The notes: a model not told the origin generated them from the letters alone. Shown: positions 6,613 to 15,950, counted from the stretch's first letter. The stretch is DNA of 64,000 bases from JARBUG01 sp035628915 (GCA_035628915.1 DASPIW010000039.1:124001-188000); one strand, 5' to 3'. Made by a program: numbers and translations.

Positions 6613-9477
6613 TTAGTCATCACCCGCAGCCGCCTCCACCGCGTGGAGCCGCCGCTGCCGCTCCATGTGCCGCTTGAGGAAGATACCCGTGTAGCTGCCC
6701 GGCGCCTCGCAGACCTGCTCGGGCGTGCCTTCAGCGATGATCTGGCCGCCGCGGTCGCCGCCCTCCGGCCCGAGGTCGATAATCCAGTCAGCCTGCTTGA
6801 TCACGTCGAGGTTGTGCTCAATCACCAGCACGGTGTCGCCGTTGTCGACCAGCCGCTGCAGCACTTCCAGGAGCTTGGCCACGTCAGCCGTGTGCAGGCC
6901 GGTGGTCGGCTCATCCAGAATGTAGATCGTCTTCCCCTGTGACCGCCGGGAGAGCTCCGTCGCCAGCTTGACCCGCTGGGCCTCGCCGCCGGAAAGCTGC
7001 GTGGCGGGCTGGCCCAGCTTGATGTAGCCCAAGCCCACGTCCTGCATGGTCTGCATCTTCTTATAGATGCGGGGGATCGGCCGGAAGAACTCGACTGCAT
7101 CATCAACCGTCATGTCGAGAATCTGGGCGATGTTCTTGCCCTTGTAGTGGACTTCCAGCGTCTCCCGGTTGTAGCGGGCGCTCTTGCAGACTTCGCAGGG
7201 CACGTACACGTCGGGCAGGAAGTGCATTTCGATCTTGATGATGCCGTCGCCCTTGCAGGCTTCGCACCGTCCGCCCCGGACGTTGAAGGAGAAGCGGCCC
7301 TGCTTGTAGCCGCGCATCTTGGCCTCGGGGGTCTGGGCCATGAGGTCGCGAATCAGGTCGAAGACGCCCGTGTAGGTCGCCGGGTTCGACCGGGGCGTCC
7401 GCCCGATGGGCGACTGGTCGATGTCGATCACTTTCTCCAGGTACTCCAGGCCTTCGATCGAATCGTGGGCGCCGGCCCGCTGGCGGGCGCCGTTCAGGTC
7501 CGCCGCCAGCCGCTTGTACAGGATTTCGTTGACCAGGGTCGATTTGCCGGAGCCGGACACGCCCGTGACGCAGGTGAACGTGCCGAGCGGCAGCTTCATC
7601 GCAATATCCTTCAGGTTGTGCTCCCGGGCGCCCGTCAGCTTCAGCCACTTGCCATTGGGCTTGCGCCGCTGGACGGGAATGGCGATCTCCTTGCGGCCGC
7701 TCAGGTAGGCGCCCGTCTCGGAAGCTTCGTTGGCGAGAATCGCCTCAATGGGGCCGCTCCCGATGATCTGGCCGCCATGGACGCCGGCGGCGGGGCCCAT
7801 ATCGACAATCCAGTCAGCCTCGCGCATGGTATCCTCGTCGTGCTCGACGACGATCAGCGTGTTGCCGAGGTCGCGCAGGCGCTTGAGCGTACTGATCAGC
7901 CGCTCGTTGTCGCGCTGGTGCAGACCGATTGACGGCTCGTCCAGAATGTAGAGCACGCCTACCAGATGCGAGCCAATCTGCGTTGCCAGGCGGATGCGCT
8001 GGGCTTCGCCACCCGACAGCGTGCCGGCCGCCCGCCCGAGGGTCAGGTAATCGAGCCCGACGTTATTGAGGAAGCCGAGTCGCTCCCCCACTTCCTTGAG
8101 GATCTGCCGGCCGATGACCTGTTCGCGCGCAGTCAATTCCAACTGATTCAGGAACTTTTGGATGTGAAGAACGTCCATTGCCGTGAGGTCGGCAACGGAG
8201 AGGCCGCCGACCTTAACAGCCAGCGACTCGGGCTTCAGCCGCTTGCCCTTGCAGGCCGGGCAGGGCTTGGTGGTCATGAACTCCTCGATTTGCTCGCGGA
8301 TGTACTCGGAAGAAGTCTCCTTGTAGTTCCGCTCCAGGTGCTTGACCATGCCTTCGAATACCACTTCGTAGGTCTTGGTCTGCCCGTAAGTGTTCTCGTA
8401 CCGGAACTTGACTTTCTGGTCGGAATAGCCGAACAGCAGGTAGTCGACGAACTTCGGGTCCTGCTCATCCAGCGGTACGTTCTTCTTGATGCCGTGGATG
8501 TCGCAGAGGCCGTCGACCATGCCATAGAACCACTGCTGGGTCGAGTTCGCCCAGGGAAGCAGGGCGCCGTCGTCGATCGACTTGCGGCGGTCGATGAGCA
8601 GGTCGGGATCGATTTCAATGTTGTGGCCCAGGCCCGTGCAGGCCGGGCAGGCGCCGAATGGGCTATTGAACGAGAACATGCGGGGCTGCGGCTCGTCGAT
8701 GGACGTACCGCAGTCGGGGCAGGCGAAGTTCTGGCTGAACAGCAGTTCTGTGCCGCCCACGACGTCAATGGTCACGATGCCGCCCGCCAGCTTGGTGGCC
8801 GTCTCCAGAGAGTCGGCCAGGCGCTTGCCAATGTCGGGCCGTACAACCAGACGGTCGACCACTACTTCGATGGTGTGCTTCTTCTTCTTGTCCAGAGCCG
8901 GCGGCTCGGCGGCAACGTCCATCACTTCGCCGTCGACGCGCATGCGGACAAAGCCGCCCTTGCGGATGTCCTCGAACACCTTTTCGTGCTCGCCCTTGCG
9001 ACCGCGCACCAGGGGCGCCAGCACCTGAATGCGGGTGCCTTCGGCCATCTGCAGGATGGTGTCGACCATCTGCTCGACCGTTTGCTGGGAGATCGGCTTG
9101 TCGCACGTGGGGCAGTGGGGCCGCCCGATGCGCGCGTAGAGCAGGCGGAGATAGTCGTAAATCTCGGTCACGGTGCCCACGGTGGACCGCGGGTTGCGCG
9201 ACGTGGTTTTCTGGTCGATCGAGATCGCCGGTGAAAGACCTTCAATATAGTCCACATCCGGCTTGTCCATCTGGCCGAGGAACTGCCGGGCGTAGGCGCT
9301 GAGCGACTCGACATAACGGCGCTGGCCTTCCGCATAGATTGTCTCGAACGCCAGCGACGACTTGCCCGAACCGGAGACGCCCGTGAAGACAATCAGCTTC
9401 TCACGGGGGATCTCCAGGTCGACGTTCTTGAGGTTATGCTCCCGAGCGCCCTTCACGATGATTTTGTCTTTGGCCAT
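6613..9477 (-). CDS. uvrA: Excinuclease ABC subunit A
   Basis: UvrA is the damage-recognising ATPase of nucleotide excision repair; as a dimer it loads UvrB at lesions. The 954-residue protein is full length. It has both ABC ATPase halves (FTGVSGSGKSSLAFET near residue 30 and VTGVSGSGKSTLVNE near 640), two ABC signatures (TLSGGEAQRIRLA and QLSGGEAQRVKLA) and the zinc-finger cysteine pairs (CPTC, CPDC, CPAC, CEAC). ATG 9477 is preferred over the longer frame upstream, because GGAGGAGGG lies just before it and MAKDKIIVKGAREHNLK is the normal family N-terminus. The promoter carries an SOS box, so it should be induced by DNA damage. It lies on the same strand as uvrC. Confidence 0.97.
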   Translation of the reverse strand: MAKDKIIVKGAREHNLKNVDLEIPREKLIVFTGVSGSGKSSLAFETIYAEGQRRYVESLSAYARQFLGQMDKPDVDYIEGLSPAISIDQKTTSRNPRSTVGTVTEIYDYLRLLYARIGRPHCPTCDKPISQQTVEQMVDTILQMAEGTRIQVLAPLVRGRKGEHEKVFEDIRKGGFVRMRVDGEVMDVAAEPPALDKKKKHTIEVVVDRLVVRPDIGKRLADSLETATKLAGGIVTIDVVGGTELLFSQNFACPDCGTSIDEPQPRMFSFNSPFGACPACTGLGHNIEIDPDLLIDRRKSIDDGALLPWANSTQQWFYGMVDGLCDIHGIKKNVPLDEQDPKFVDYLLFGYSDQKVKFRYENTYGQTKTYEVVFEGMVKHLERNYKETSSEYIREQIEEFMTTKPCPACKGKRLKPESLAVKVGGLSVADLTAMDVLHIQKFLNQLELTAREQVIGRQILKEVGERLGFLNNVGLDYLTLGRAAGTLSGGEAQRIRLATQIGSHLVGVLYILDEPSIGLHQRDNERLISTLKRLRDLGNTLIVVEHDEDTMREADWIVDMGPAAGVHGGQIIGSGPIEAILANEASETGAYLSGRKEIAIPVQRRKPNGKWLKLTGAREHNLKDIAMKLPLGTFTCVTGVSGSGKSTLVNEILYKRLAADLNGARQRAGAHDSIEGLEYLEKVIDIDQSPIGRTPRSNPATYTGVFDLIRDLMAQTPEAKMRGYKQGRFSFNVRGGRCEACKGDGIIKIEMHFLPDVYVPCEVCKSARYNRETLEVHYKGKNIAQILDMTVDDAVEFFRPIPRIYKKMQTMQDVGLGYIKLGQPATQLSGGEAQRVKLATELSRRSQGKTIYILDEPTTGLHTADVAKLLEVLQRLVDNGDTVLVIEHNLDVIKQADWIIDLGPEGGDRGGQIIAEGTPEQVCEAPGSYTGIFLKRHMERQRRLHAVEAAAGDD

Positions 9478-9561
9478 AAACACCCTCCTCCGCCTCACGG
9501 GTTGGGCGGAAAACTCCACGCGACATTCTAGCACACTTCGTCTCACAATGCAGACGACGAA

Positions 9562-9591
9562 ATTGTACCACTTCCGAACGTCAGTTCGCAA
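9562..9591 (-). promoter_or_regulatory. uvrA promoter with embedded SOS (LexA) box
   Basis: On the minus strand TTGCGA (9591-9586) and TACAAT (9567-9562) are 18 bases apart, a good sigma-A promoter. Between them, overlapping the -35, lies CGAACGTCAGTTCG (9575-9588), which fits the Gram-positive LexA consensus CGAAC-N4-GTTCG exactly in both arms. LexA bound there would block polymerase, giving classic SOS control of uvrA. Confidence 0.85.
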
Positions 9592-9663
9592 CCGAACGTA
9601 AGGAAAGAGTATGGTACACTATCAAGAGGACTGCTGCAACTCGCCCGCCCGGGAGCAAGAAAC

Positions 9664-10875
9664 ATGGCCTACCTTCAGGACCTCGTTGCGGAGTTCCGGA
9701 CTTTCCCCCGCACCGTCAAGTTCTTCTACGTCACGGACATCTTTTTTGCGTTTTCCCAGGCCATTTTCGGCACATTGTTCAACCTGCACATGCTGGAGGC
9801 GGGGTTCAACCCGGATCATATCGGGCAGCTGCAGTCCTTGTCGTCCCTGATCATGGCCGGTCTCGCCATACCCGTGGGGGTCGCTTCTGACCGCTGGGGG
9901 CGCCGCTGGTTCTATGTCGCCGGCTCACTGCTCTTCGGCGTTCCTTACCTGATCATGCCGTGGCTGCAGTCCTTCCCGGCGATGATGATCGCATGGATCG
10001 TATATTCAGCGGGAACCACGCTGATGTTCGTGAACGAAAGCCCGCTGCTGGCCGGCGAGGTGGGCGCGGACAAGCGGGCTTCGGTCTTCAGTTTCATGAT
10101 GATCAACTTCTTCGTATGGAACACGCTGGGCATCCAGCTCGCCGGCTGGCTGGTGAACTGGCTCCCGCACGGAGCGCTCACCCAATACCAGTGGCCGCTG
10201 GTGGCAGCAGGCGTGGCGGGCATTGCGTCGGGAGCGATCCGGGGCCTGCTGCCTTTCCGGTCCGCCGGACCGGCGCGCAGGGAGCTGAATCTGCGCCCGA
10301 CACGCACGGCGGTAATGCTGGGGCTGGCCAGCATTCTCTCGGGGGCCTTCTTCGCCTTGCTGTTCAACTTCAACAACGTGATTCTGAAGCAACGGTTCGC
10401 CTATGGGGCCGATGATATCGCCACCGTCCTGACCATCGCGGGCGTGGTCGGGTGGGCAGGCTCCGTCCTGGTCCCGTGGACAAGCCGCCGCCTGGGCGAC
10501 CTGAAGGCCTATGTGATCTGCATCGGACTGCAGACCGGCCTGCTGCTCGCGATGGGCGCCGCCACATCACCTGTGCTTTTTCTGTCGCTCTTCTGGATTC
10601 GATCGGTACTGGGAACCATGCAAATGCCGCTATGGAACGCGTTCGCCATGGGCGTCTCGCCCGAAGCGGAGCGCGCCACCGCAAGCAGCTACTCCATGCT
10701 GGGCCGGAGCCTCGGCGCCGCCGCCGCGGCGAAGGTCTTCGGGGTGATGCTTACGGCGGGAAGCTACGTGGCGGCCTTCAGCTTGGCCGGCGCCCTGGCC
10801 CTGGCAGCCGCTCTCTTTACCTTACTGGCGTTCCGGCACGAGGCGCGGTTTGCCGCCGGAACAGAAAGGGCATAG
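9664..10875 (+). CDS. Major facilitator superfamily transporter
   Basis: A 403-residue membrane protein with about 12 hydrophobic segments and MFS loop motifs (VASDRWGRRWFY after helix 2, close to the DRxGRR signature). It would exchange a small solute or drug across the membrane by proton coupling. ATG 9664 follows GGGAG at 9 bases. It is transcribed away from uvrA across the SOS-box region, so it could share LexA control, but a good promoter on its own strand is less clear. The substrate cannot be told from the sequence. The HNH endonuclease gene follows within 30 bases and may be co-transcribed. Confidence 0.85.
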   Translation: MAYLQDLVAEFRTFPRTVKFFYVTDIFFAFSQAIFGTLFNLHMLEAGFNPDHIGQLQSLSSLIMAGLAIPVGVASDRWGRRWFYVAGSLLFGVPYLIMPWLQSFPAMMIAWIVYSAGTTLMFVNESPLLAGEVGADKRASVFSFMMINFFVWNTLGIQLAGWLVNWLPHGALTQYQWPLVAAGVAGIASGAIRGLLPFRSAGPARRELNLRPTRTAVMLGLASILSGAFFALLFNFNNVILKQRFAYGADDIATVLTIAGVVGWAGSVLVPWTSRRLGDLKAYVICIGLQTGLLLAMGAATSPVLFLSLFWIRSVLGTMQMPLWNAFAMGVSPEAERATASSYSMLGRSLGAAAAAKVFGVMLTAGSYVAAFSLAGALALAAALFTLLAFRHEARFAAGTERA

Positions 10876-10904
10876 TAGAATTGGGAGGTATCTTTCTGCC
10901 GAAT

Positions 10905-11435
10905 TTGATTGACGTAATTGATAGCCGCGGGCGCGTCCTCACGCCCTGCCGCCGTAAGGTGGCCGAGCGCGAGGTGCGGCTGAACCGGGCCAAATGGATT
11001 GGCCCGAACCGCATCCGTCTGCGGTTTGACCCGTTTGCATACCGGTATATCCGCCTCAAGGTCCTTGCCCGGGATCGCTACATCTGCTACTGGTGTGGGG
11101 CGCCGGGCGACACCATGGACCACATTACGCCGTGGTCCAAGGGCGGCCGTACAACCATGGACAACTGCATCTGCGCGTGCCAGGAGTGTAATGGCCTGCG
11201 CGGCGATATGCCTGCCGCAGAGTTTGCGCTGCTCCGGGGTGTGCCTACGCCCCGGCCTGTCGGCGGCTCGCCGCCGCTCGAGCCCGTTCGGGCAGCCATA
11301 GGTGCGGGCCCGGTTGCCGCCCCTCAGGCGGCACCGCATCAGGCGGCTGAGCCTGAGCCGGTGGCTTTGCTGCGGCCCCACGCCATCAGGGACCTGCTCG
11401 ACCCCTACATCCGGCCCGTATATCGGCACGCATAA
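10905..11435 (+). CDS. HNH endonuclease family protein
   Basis: A protein of about 176 residues with a complete HNH nuclease core: CYWCG, then DHITPWSKGG, then N and CQECN, meaning two CxxC zinc pairs around a DH metal site. A basic N-terminal region precedes it, and an Ala/Pro-rich tail follows. It may be a housekeeping type HNH protein or a homing-type remnant; no intron or intein is visible. The start is unclear. GGGAGG at 10883-10888 is best spaced for a CTG at 10896, while TTG 10905 and TTG 10881 are the usual-codon alternatives. It lies directly after the MFS gene and ends at a strong two-way terminator. Confidence 0.8.
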   Translation: MIDVIDSRGRVLTPCRRKVAEREVRLNRAKWIGPNRIRLRFDPFAYRYIRLKVLARDRYICYWCGAPGDTMDHITPWSKGGRTTMDNCICACQECNGLRGDMPAAEFALLRGVPTPRPVGGSPPLEPVRAAIGAGPVAAPQAAPHQAAEPEPVALLRPHAIRDLLDPYIRPVYRHA

Positions 11436-11470
11436 AAAAACTCCCCACTGCTCTTGACAGTGGGGAGTTT
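11433..11470. terminator. Two-way terminator between convergent genes
   Basis: A perfect 12-bp stem (11439-11450 with 11458-11469). Read on the minus strand it ends in a run of seven T, and on the plus strand in TTTG. It serves the small membrane protein gene (minus) best and the HNH gene (plus) also. Confidence 0.9.
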
Positions 11471-11484
11471 GTTCGTCAGCTGGA

Positions 11485-11919
11485 CTAGAAGCCGCCCATA
11501 CCGCCGAGGATGGAGCCGATGAGGGCCCCGGCGGCGATCACAATAATGAGGAAGAGGCCGAACAGGACGCAGGAGAGGACGATGCCGGCGACAGCCCAGC
11601 CCTTGCCGGTCAACCGCCCCATCGACTTCTTGATCTGGCTATTCGCCACGATCGAGACGATGAAGCCGGTCAGGTTCAGGATCCAGCCCAGAATCGCGAT
11701 CTTCTCAATCCAGACCAGCACCAGGGCCGCAATCACCATGACGAAGCCTACAAGTGCAAGCGTAGAAGTCTGGGGCTGGTACTGGGGATACTGCTGCTGC
11801 CCATACGGCTGCTGACCGTAAGGCTGTTGACCGTAAGGCTGTTGGTACTGAGGCGGATATTGCGGCTGCTGGGGCGGCTGCTGCGGAGGCTGCTGAGGGG
11901 GTTGAGGCGGATAGGACAC
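11485..11919 (-). CDS. Small membrane protein with Pro/Gln-rich N-terminus (DUF4190-like)
   Basis: A 144-residue protein. The first 50 residues are almost only Pro, Gln, Tyr and Gly with repeats such as PPQQ and QPYGQ. Then come two or three membrane helices (LALVGFVMVIAALVLVW, ILGWILNLTGFIVSIV, and VAGIVLSCVLFGLFLIIVIAAG) and a glycine-rich end. This resembles DUF4190/DUF4870-type small membrane proteins whose function is not known. GTG 11919 is chosen because GGAGGTG precedes it at a good distance; the longer frame upstream lacks such a site. It lies just after the lipase-like gene but is separated by about 100 bases. Confidence 0.75.
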   Translation of the reverse strand: MSYPPQPPQQPPQQPPQQPQYPPQYQQPYGQQPYGQQPYGQQQYPQYQPQTSTLALVGFVMVIAALVLVWIEKIAILGWILNLTGFIVSIVANSQIKKSMGRLTGKGWAVAGIVLSCVLFGLFLIIVIAAGALIGSILGGMGGF

Positions 11920-12017
11920 AATGAACACCTCCAATATGTCACAGGTCAATAACCCATTCGTGTTATTGACCCTCTTTTCCTCTTCTCGAAACTTCGCTTT
12001 CACACATCTTTACAGTT

Positions 12018-13202
12018 CTATTGTCGATTTGTAAAGGCGAGCCACTCGCCAACGCGGACCTGGACGGGGGCTGCACCGGTGATGAACGTATGGGCCGCGT
12101 TCACATAAGCAACGTCCTGCAGAGCGCCAATATACCGTGCCGCCCGGGCCGGATCCTCGCTGTAGCCGAGGTCGGCGCTGCGAACCGGCACCACCTCGTC
12201 GCCGTCGGTCATGCGCTCGGTCTTGTGGGTGATGCCCAGCCAGTCCCTGCGCTCCGTGATCTCCCCGAGGGTCTGCCGGCCGCGGCCCGCCAGTACGAAC
12301 TGGAGCACGCCGTGGCTGCTGCCGTCTAGAAGGCGGTCGTAGTAGGCCGCCCCCCGCCCGGCAAGGGCCCCGTTGTGCGGCGCCAGCGCCTTCTCCACGG
12401 CCTCGGTGTAGCTGTAGCTCCGCCCGCTGCGGATCAGATAGCCTTGCGGATAGAGATCGAAGTACTGCCGTGCCGGGGCCAGTTGGTAGACGGACGGGTA
12501 GTTCTGGCTCAACAGTTTGATATCCTTGGGCGCCAGCGCCGACCACCGGGTGCCGGGCAGCTTCAGGCCCATATCCCAGCCGTACTCAAGCGCACGGTAG
12601 GCCATCGGGACGCCCAGCCAGGGCGTTGCCATAGCAATGGTCGCTTTCACCTTGGCTGCGCCGCCGCGGACCACGTAGTCCCGGGCGATCAACCCGCCCA
12701 TGCTGTGACTGATGATGATGACCTTGCCGGCCCCGGTCGCCGTAAGCACCTGGTCGACCTTGCGGCCCAGTTGATCGCCGGTCAGCGCCAGGTCCTGGCG
12801 CCAGTCGTATGGGAACAGGAAGAGGTCCTTCCCCTCTACGTAGCCTTGCTTCTCAATGGAGTCGAGCATGCCGCCGTAAATATCCGTCGTGTTGTGGCGC
12901 ATGACGTCTCCGGTACGCACCCGGGCGCCCGGGTAGTAGGGGGCCGTTCCGTCGGCAGCCAGCCGCAGGGGCAGCAGCCAGCTCATTTGAAACAGGTTGA
13001 GGATGGGCACCTGGCTGCCCAGCAGGCGCCAGACGTTGACCCACACCAGTTCGTTGCCGTTGTATAGTTCAGTGCCGGCAATGCCCGGCACGAAGATCAC
13101 TGGATACCGGTTGGCTGACGCAGCGTGGGCCCGGAACGGGAGGCAGCCCAGGAGGGTGAAAGTGAGAAGCACGAGGGCCAGGAAGCGCTGCAATCGTTGC
13201 AT
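12018..13202 (-). CDS. Secreted alpha/beta hydrolase, LCAT/lipase-like
   Basis: A 394-residue exported hydrolase. The N-terminus is a signal peptide with a possible lipobox (LLGC, Cys20), so it may be a lipoprotein. PVIFVPGIAGTEL (34-46) is the oxyanion-region motif of LCAT and group I lipases. The nucleophile elbow is SHSMGG with S167. Later DGDEVVP and the HTF near the end supply likely Asp and His. Family members act on phospholipids or acyl esters. Start is ATG 13202 behind AGGAGG at 8 bases. It is a single gene, transcribed away from motA. Confidence 0.82.
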   Translation of the reverse strand: MQRLQRFLALVLLTFTLLGCLPFRAHAASANRYPVIFVPGIAGTELYNGNELVWVNVWRLLGSQVPILNLFQMSWLLPLRLAADGTAPYYPGARVRTGDVMRHNTTDIYGGMLDSIEKQGYVEGKDLFLFPYDWRQDLALTGDQLGRKVDQVLTATGAGKVIIISHSMGGLIARDYVVRGGAAKVKATIAMATPWLGVPMAYRALEYGWDMGLKLPGTRWSALAPKDIKLLSQNYPSVYQLAPARQYFDLYPQGYLIRSGRSYSYTEAVEKALAPHNGALAGRGAAYYDRLLDGSSHGVLQFVLAGRGRQTLGEITERRDWLGITHKTERMTDGDEVVPVRSADLGYSEDPARAARYIGALQDVAYVNAAHTFITGAAPVQVRVGEWLAFTNRQ

Positions 13203-13550
13203 AGCGAGGTACCTCCTGTGTGGTACTTCTCATACAAAAGTGAGTGTATGTTCATCTTATCGATGGATGAATACGTAAACAACCACCACATTCTGGGGGA
13301 GGGCAGCGACGACAGGGTCTGTCGGTCCGCAGAATCCGGCGAAAAACGGCTTGTTTGCGGAGATAATCGGCGCCACGGGCCGGTAATCGCGCCATAACGT
13401 CACCTGCGCCCGTTCTGCGGCCTTAACGAATGCCGGCCCGCCGTTCAGTCATTAACTATCGCAACGCGGAAAGCCACCCCTTTTTTCGAATGGGGCGGCT
13501 CTAGTCGTGTTTGGGGCGCTCGGTGAAACAAATCGTTCGGGGGGGTACCG
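13203..13550. other. Intergenic region between lipase-like gene and motA
   Basis: About 350 bases with no credible gene. It must hold the divergent promoters of the lipase-like gene and motAB. One short imperfect hairpin (13472-13480 with 13492-13500, one mismatch, loop starting TTTTTT) lies 50 bases before motA. I looked for a sigma-28 promoter (TAAA-N15-GCCGATAA) and for a c-di-GMP aptamer and found neither. Confidence 0.5.
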
Positions 13551-14366
13551 GTGGATCTATCAACAATCGTAGGGTTTGTGCTGGGTATCGGCTTGATCGC
13601 ACTCGGGGCCGTTCTTGAGCACATCGAATTTGGATCCCTGGTGGGCCCGAGTGCCTTTCTGATCGTGGTTGGCGGCTCCATTGGCGCGACTGTGCTGTCG
13701 CACACCATGGAGGATCTGAAGGGCTTCGCGGCCGCCTCGAAGCTGGCGTTCGTCAAGCAGAAGCTGGACTACAGGGGCATGATCGATACCCTGGCAGAAC
13801 TGGCCGAAAAGGCCCGCCGCGGCGGCCTTCTCTCCCTGCAGAACGACGCCGAATCGGCGCCCAACCCGGTGGTCAAACGCGGCCTCTCCATGGCGGTCGA
13901 CGGCGCCGACCCGGAAAAAATCCAGGTCGTGCTCGACGCAATGATCGCCCACGAGACGCGCGAACTGACCCACGCCGCGAACATGTACGACACCGCCGGC
14001 GGCTACAGCCCCACGCTGGGCATCTTGGGCACGGTCATGGGCCTGGTCACCATTATGGGCAACCTCTCGGAGCCCGACACGCTGGGCCCGGCCATTGCGG
14101 TCGCCTTCCTGGCCACGCTTTACGGCGTCTTTTTCGCCAACCTGGTCTTCCTGCCCCTGGGCGCCAAGATTAAGCTAGTCATCAATCAAAAGAAGCAGTT
14201 TAACGAAATGATCGTCACGGGCCTGATCGGTCTGCAGTCTGGCGAGAACCCCCGGGCGCTGCGGGAGCGGCTGGAGATTTACGCCGGCCACGCCGCGCAT
14301 GAGAAGCCGAAGGGTAAGGGGAAAGGGAAGGAAGAATCGGCAGCTGCCGCAGAAGGGGGCGCCTGA
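13551..14366 (+). CDS. motA: Flagellar motor stator protein MotA
   Basis: MotA and MotB form the membrane ion channel that powers flagellar rotation. This 271-residue protein has the MotA plan: two N-terminal helices (TIVGFVLGIGLIALGAVLE and FLIVVGGSIGATVL), a large cytoplasmic loop that touches FliG, and two later helices with YSPTLGILGTVMGLV and AFLATLYGVFFANLVFLPLGAKI. The tail is Lys/Glu/Ala rich. GTG 13551 is used with only a G-run as ribosome site. motB starts 3 bases after the stop. Confidence 0.95.
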   Translation: MDLSTIVGFVLGIGLIALGAVLEHIEFGSLVGPSAFLIVVGGSIGATVLSHTMEDLKGFAAASKLAFVKQKLDYRGMIDTLAELAEKARRGGLLSLQNDAESAPNPVVKRGLSMAVDGADPEKIQVVLDAMIAHETRELTHAANMYDTAGGYSPTLGILGTVMGLVTIMGNLSEPDTLGPAIAVAFLATLYGVFFANLVFLPLGAKIKLVINQKKQFNEMIVTGLIGLQSGENPRALRERLEIYAGHAAHEKPKGKGKGKEESAAAAEGGA

Positions 14367-14368
14367 GT

Positions 14369-15193
14369 ATGGACGAGAGGTACTCCGATGACCGCTCACC
14401 CGGCGGCGGCGGCCATGGCGGCGGCAATGCCGGGCGCTGGCTCGTCTCTTACGCGGACTTCGTCACCTTGATGTTCGTGGTGTTCGTCGTCCTCTTTTCG
14501 ATGGCGAAGCTGGACAGCTCGAAGTACGCCCAGCTCAAGGAGTCGCTGGGGCAGGGGTTTGGCGTTCAGCCGCTCCCCACGGGCGGCAACCCGGTCAACA
14601 CCGCCCCGGTCAAGCCCGGGCCGGATGCGGACTCCGCACCGGGAGCGCTCAATCCGATTGGGACGGAACCGGTCGTGCCGGCGCCCCCGGCCCCGGCGCT
14701 GGTCCCGCCGGAGGCGACGGAGCCCTCCGCCACGGAGCCTGTGGCGGAGGCGCCGGCCGCCGAGCCTGAGCCGGAGCCCGCCCCCAAGCCCGTCGACCCC
14801 ATGGCCGCCGTGGAAGAGGGTTTCAAGGCCACGTTTGCGGCCCGGGCCGGTCAGCTTGACGTTACCCTTCAGGACCGCGGCGTGATTGTGAGCGTCTTGA
14901 CCAGCGTGCTGTTTGCCGAAGGGGAGTCGGTGCTGAAGCCTGACGCCGGTCAGATTCTGGATCAGATTAGCGGGCAGTTGGCGGCGACCACGCAGTCGGT
15001 GCTGGTGGAAGGCGCCCCGGATGCATCGGATAAGCAGGCACCGTGGGACCTCTCCTCCCGGCGGGCCAGCGCAGTGGTCGGGTATTTGGTCAATACGCAC
15101 GGGCTGGCGCCTGAGCGGTTTTCGGTAATCGGATATGGCAAAGGAGCCGGCGTGGATGGCATCGTCAACGTCGTCGTCATGCGGCGGCCATAG
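14369..15193 (+). CDS. motB: Flagellar motor stator protein MotB
   Basis: A 274-residue stator partner of MotA. The single membrane helix follows WLVSYADFVTLMFVVFVVLFSM, with the conserved proton-accepting Asp in YADF. An unusually long Pro/Glu/Ala-rich linker (about 75-150) leads to the OmpA-like peptidoglycan-binding domain with the usual LSSRRASAVVGYLV and RFSVIGYGKG. This domain anchors the stator to the wall. The linker is longer than in Bacillus MotB. Its stop overlaps the start of the M23 peptidase gene. Confidence 0.94.
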   Translation: MDERYSDDRSPGGGGHGGGNAGRWLVSYADFVTLMFVVFVVLFSMAKLDSSKYAQLKESLGQGFGVQPLPTGGNPVNTAPVKPGPDADSAPGALNPIGTEPVVPAPPAPALVPPEATEPSATEPVAEAPAAEPEPEPAPKPVDPMAAVEEGFKATFAARAGQLDVTLQDRGVIVSVLTSVLFAEGESVLKPDAGQILDQISGQLAATTQSVLVEGAPDASDKQAPWDLSSRRASAVVGYLVNTHGLAPERFSVIGYGKGAGVDGIVNVVVMRRP

Positions 15194-15950
15194 GAGTCGC
15201 TTTTCGCTCGCCCGGCAGTGGTACGGCCACTTTGCCGGGTTTTCTTTTCAGTGGACCCGCCTGGGGGCGCCGTGGGCCGTGCTGGCGGCTTTTCTGGGCG
15301 GGGTGCCGCTGGTGGCTGCGCTGGCGGTGGCGCCCGTTGGAGCGGCCTTGTATGCACTGTCGTATGTGCTGCTGCGGTTGTGGGTGCGGGTGCCGTTATC
15401 GCGGTTGAAGCTGGTGGATACGGCGCTGTTGGTTTTGGTGCCGTTGTTGGCCGCGGCGCTGTTGGGGGGGCCGTTTATGCCCGCCCTGGGGCTGGCGGGG
15501 GCGGCGTGGTATATCAACTGGTGGCACGGGGGCTCTAGGGTAGTGCCGGGGGCTGGAGAGCTGCCTGAGCCGCCGACGTTTACTGTGCAGCCGGTGCGGG
15601 GGCGGATTACCGCGGGATATCGTGAGTATGATTTGACACACAACGGGGTTGACATCGGGGCGCCCGTCGGGACCCCGGTGGTGGCGCCCGCTGCGGGCTT
15701 TGTGCTGCACGCCGGACCGCTGGAGCATTGGGGGTATGCCGTCTACCTGGACCATGGGGGCGGCTGGAGCACGCTGTTTGCCCACCTGGAGCGGCCGGCC
15801 GTGCGGCGGGGAGCTTCCGTGAGGGTGGGTGAGGCGGTGGGGTGGTCGGGGACGAGCGGGATCAGCACCGGGCCGCATGTGCATGTGGAGCTGCGGTACC
15901 GGGGCATGGCGGTGGATCCGGCGGCGTGCTGGGGGTTCCAGATCAGGTGA
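15156..15950 (+). CDS. Membrane-anchored M23 (LytM-type) peptidase
   Basis: A protein of about 264 residues with two or three hydrophobic segments in the N-terminal half and a C-terminal M23 zinc peptidase domain. The zinc ligands are visible in HNGVDIGAPVGTPV (H and D) and in GPHVHVELR (HxH). It would cut cross-links of peptidoglycan or act as a degenerate regulator. ATG 15156 has AAAGGAG nine bases upstream, so the gene overlaps motB by 38 bases and is probably translated with it. The wall-opening role beside stator genes fits flagellar or stator placement, but this is inferred. Codon third positions shift toward G relative to motB. Confidence 0.8.
   Translation: MASSTSSSCGGHRSRFSLARQWYGHFAGFSFQWTRLGAPWAVLAAFLGGVPLVAALAVAPVGAALYALSYVLLRLWVRVPLSRLKLVDTALLVLVPLLAAALLGGPFMPALGLAGAAWYINWWHGGSRVVPGAGELPEPPTFTVQPVRGRITAGYREYDLTHNGVDIGAPVGTPVVAPAAGFVLHAGPLEHWGYAVYLDHGGGWSTLFAHLERPAVRRGASVRVGEAVGWSGTSGISTGPHVHVELRYRGMAVDPAACWGFQIR

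Noticed and set aside
9478..9591. 38-residue N-terminal extension of UvrA
   Set aside because: It would run through the uvrA promoter and SOS box. ATG 9477 has a strong ribosome site and the conserved N-terminus.
13440..13550. Possible c-di-GMP riboswitch before motA
   Set aside because: The stretch GCGGAAAGCCACCCC resembles part of a GEMM core, but the first helix with its GAAA tetraloop and the CGCAAAGCCACGG core are missing. The true GEMM aptamer in this window is at 50862-50952.
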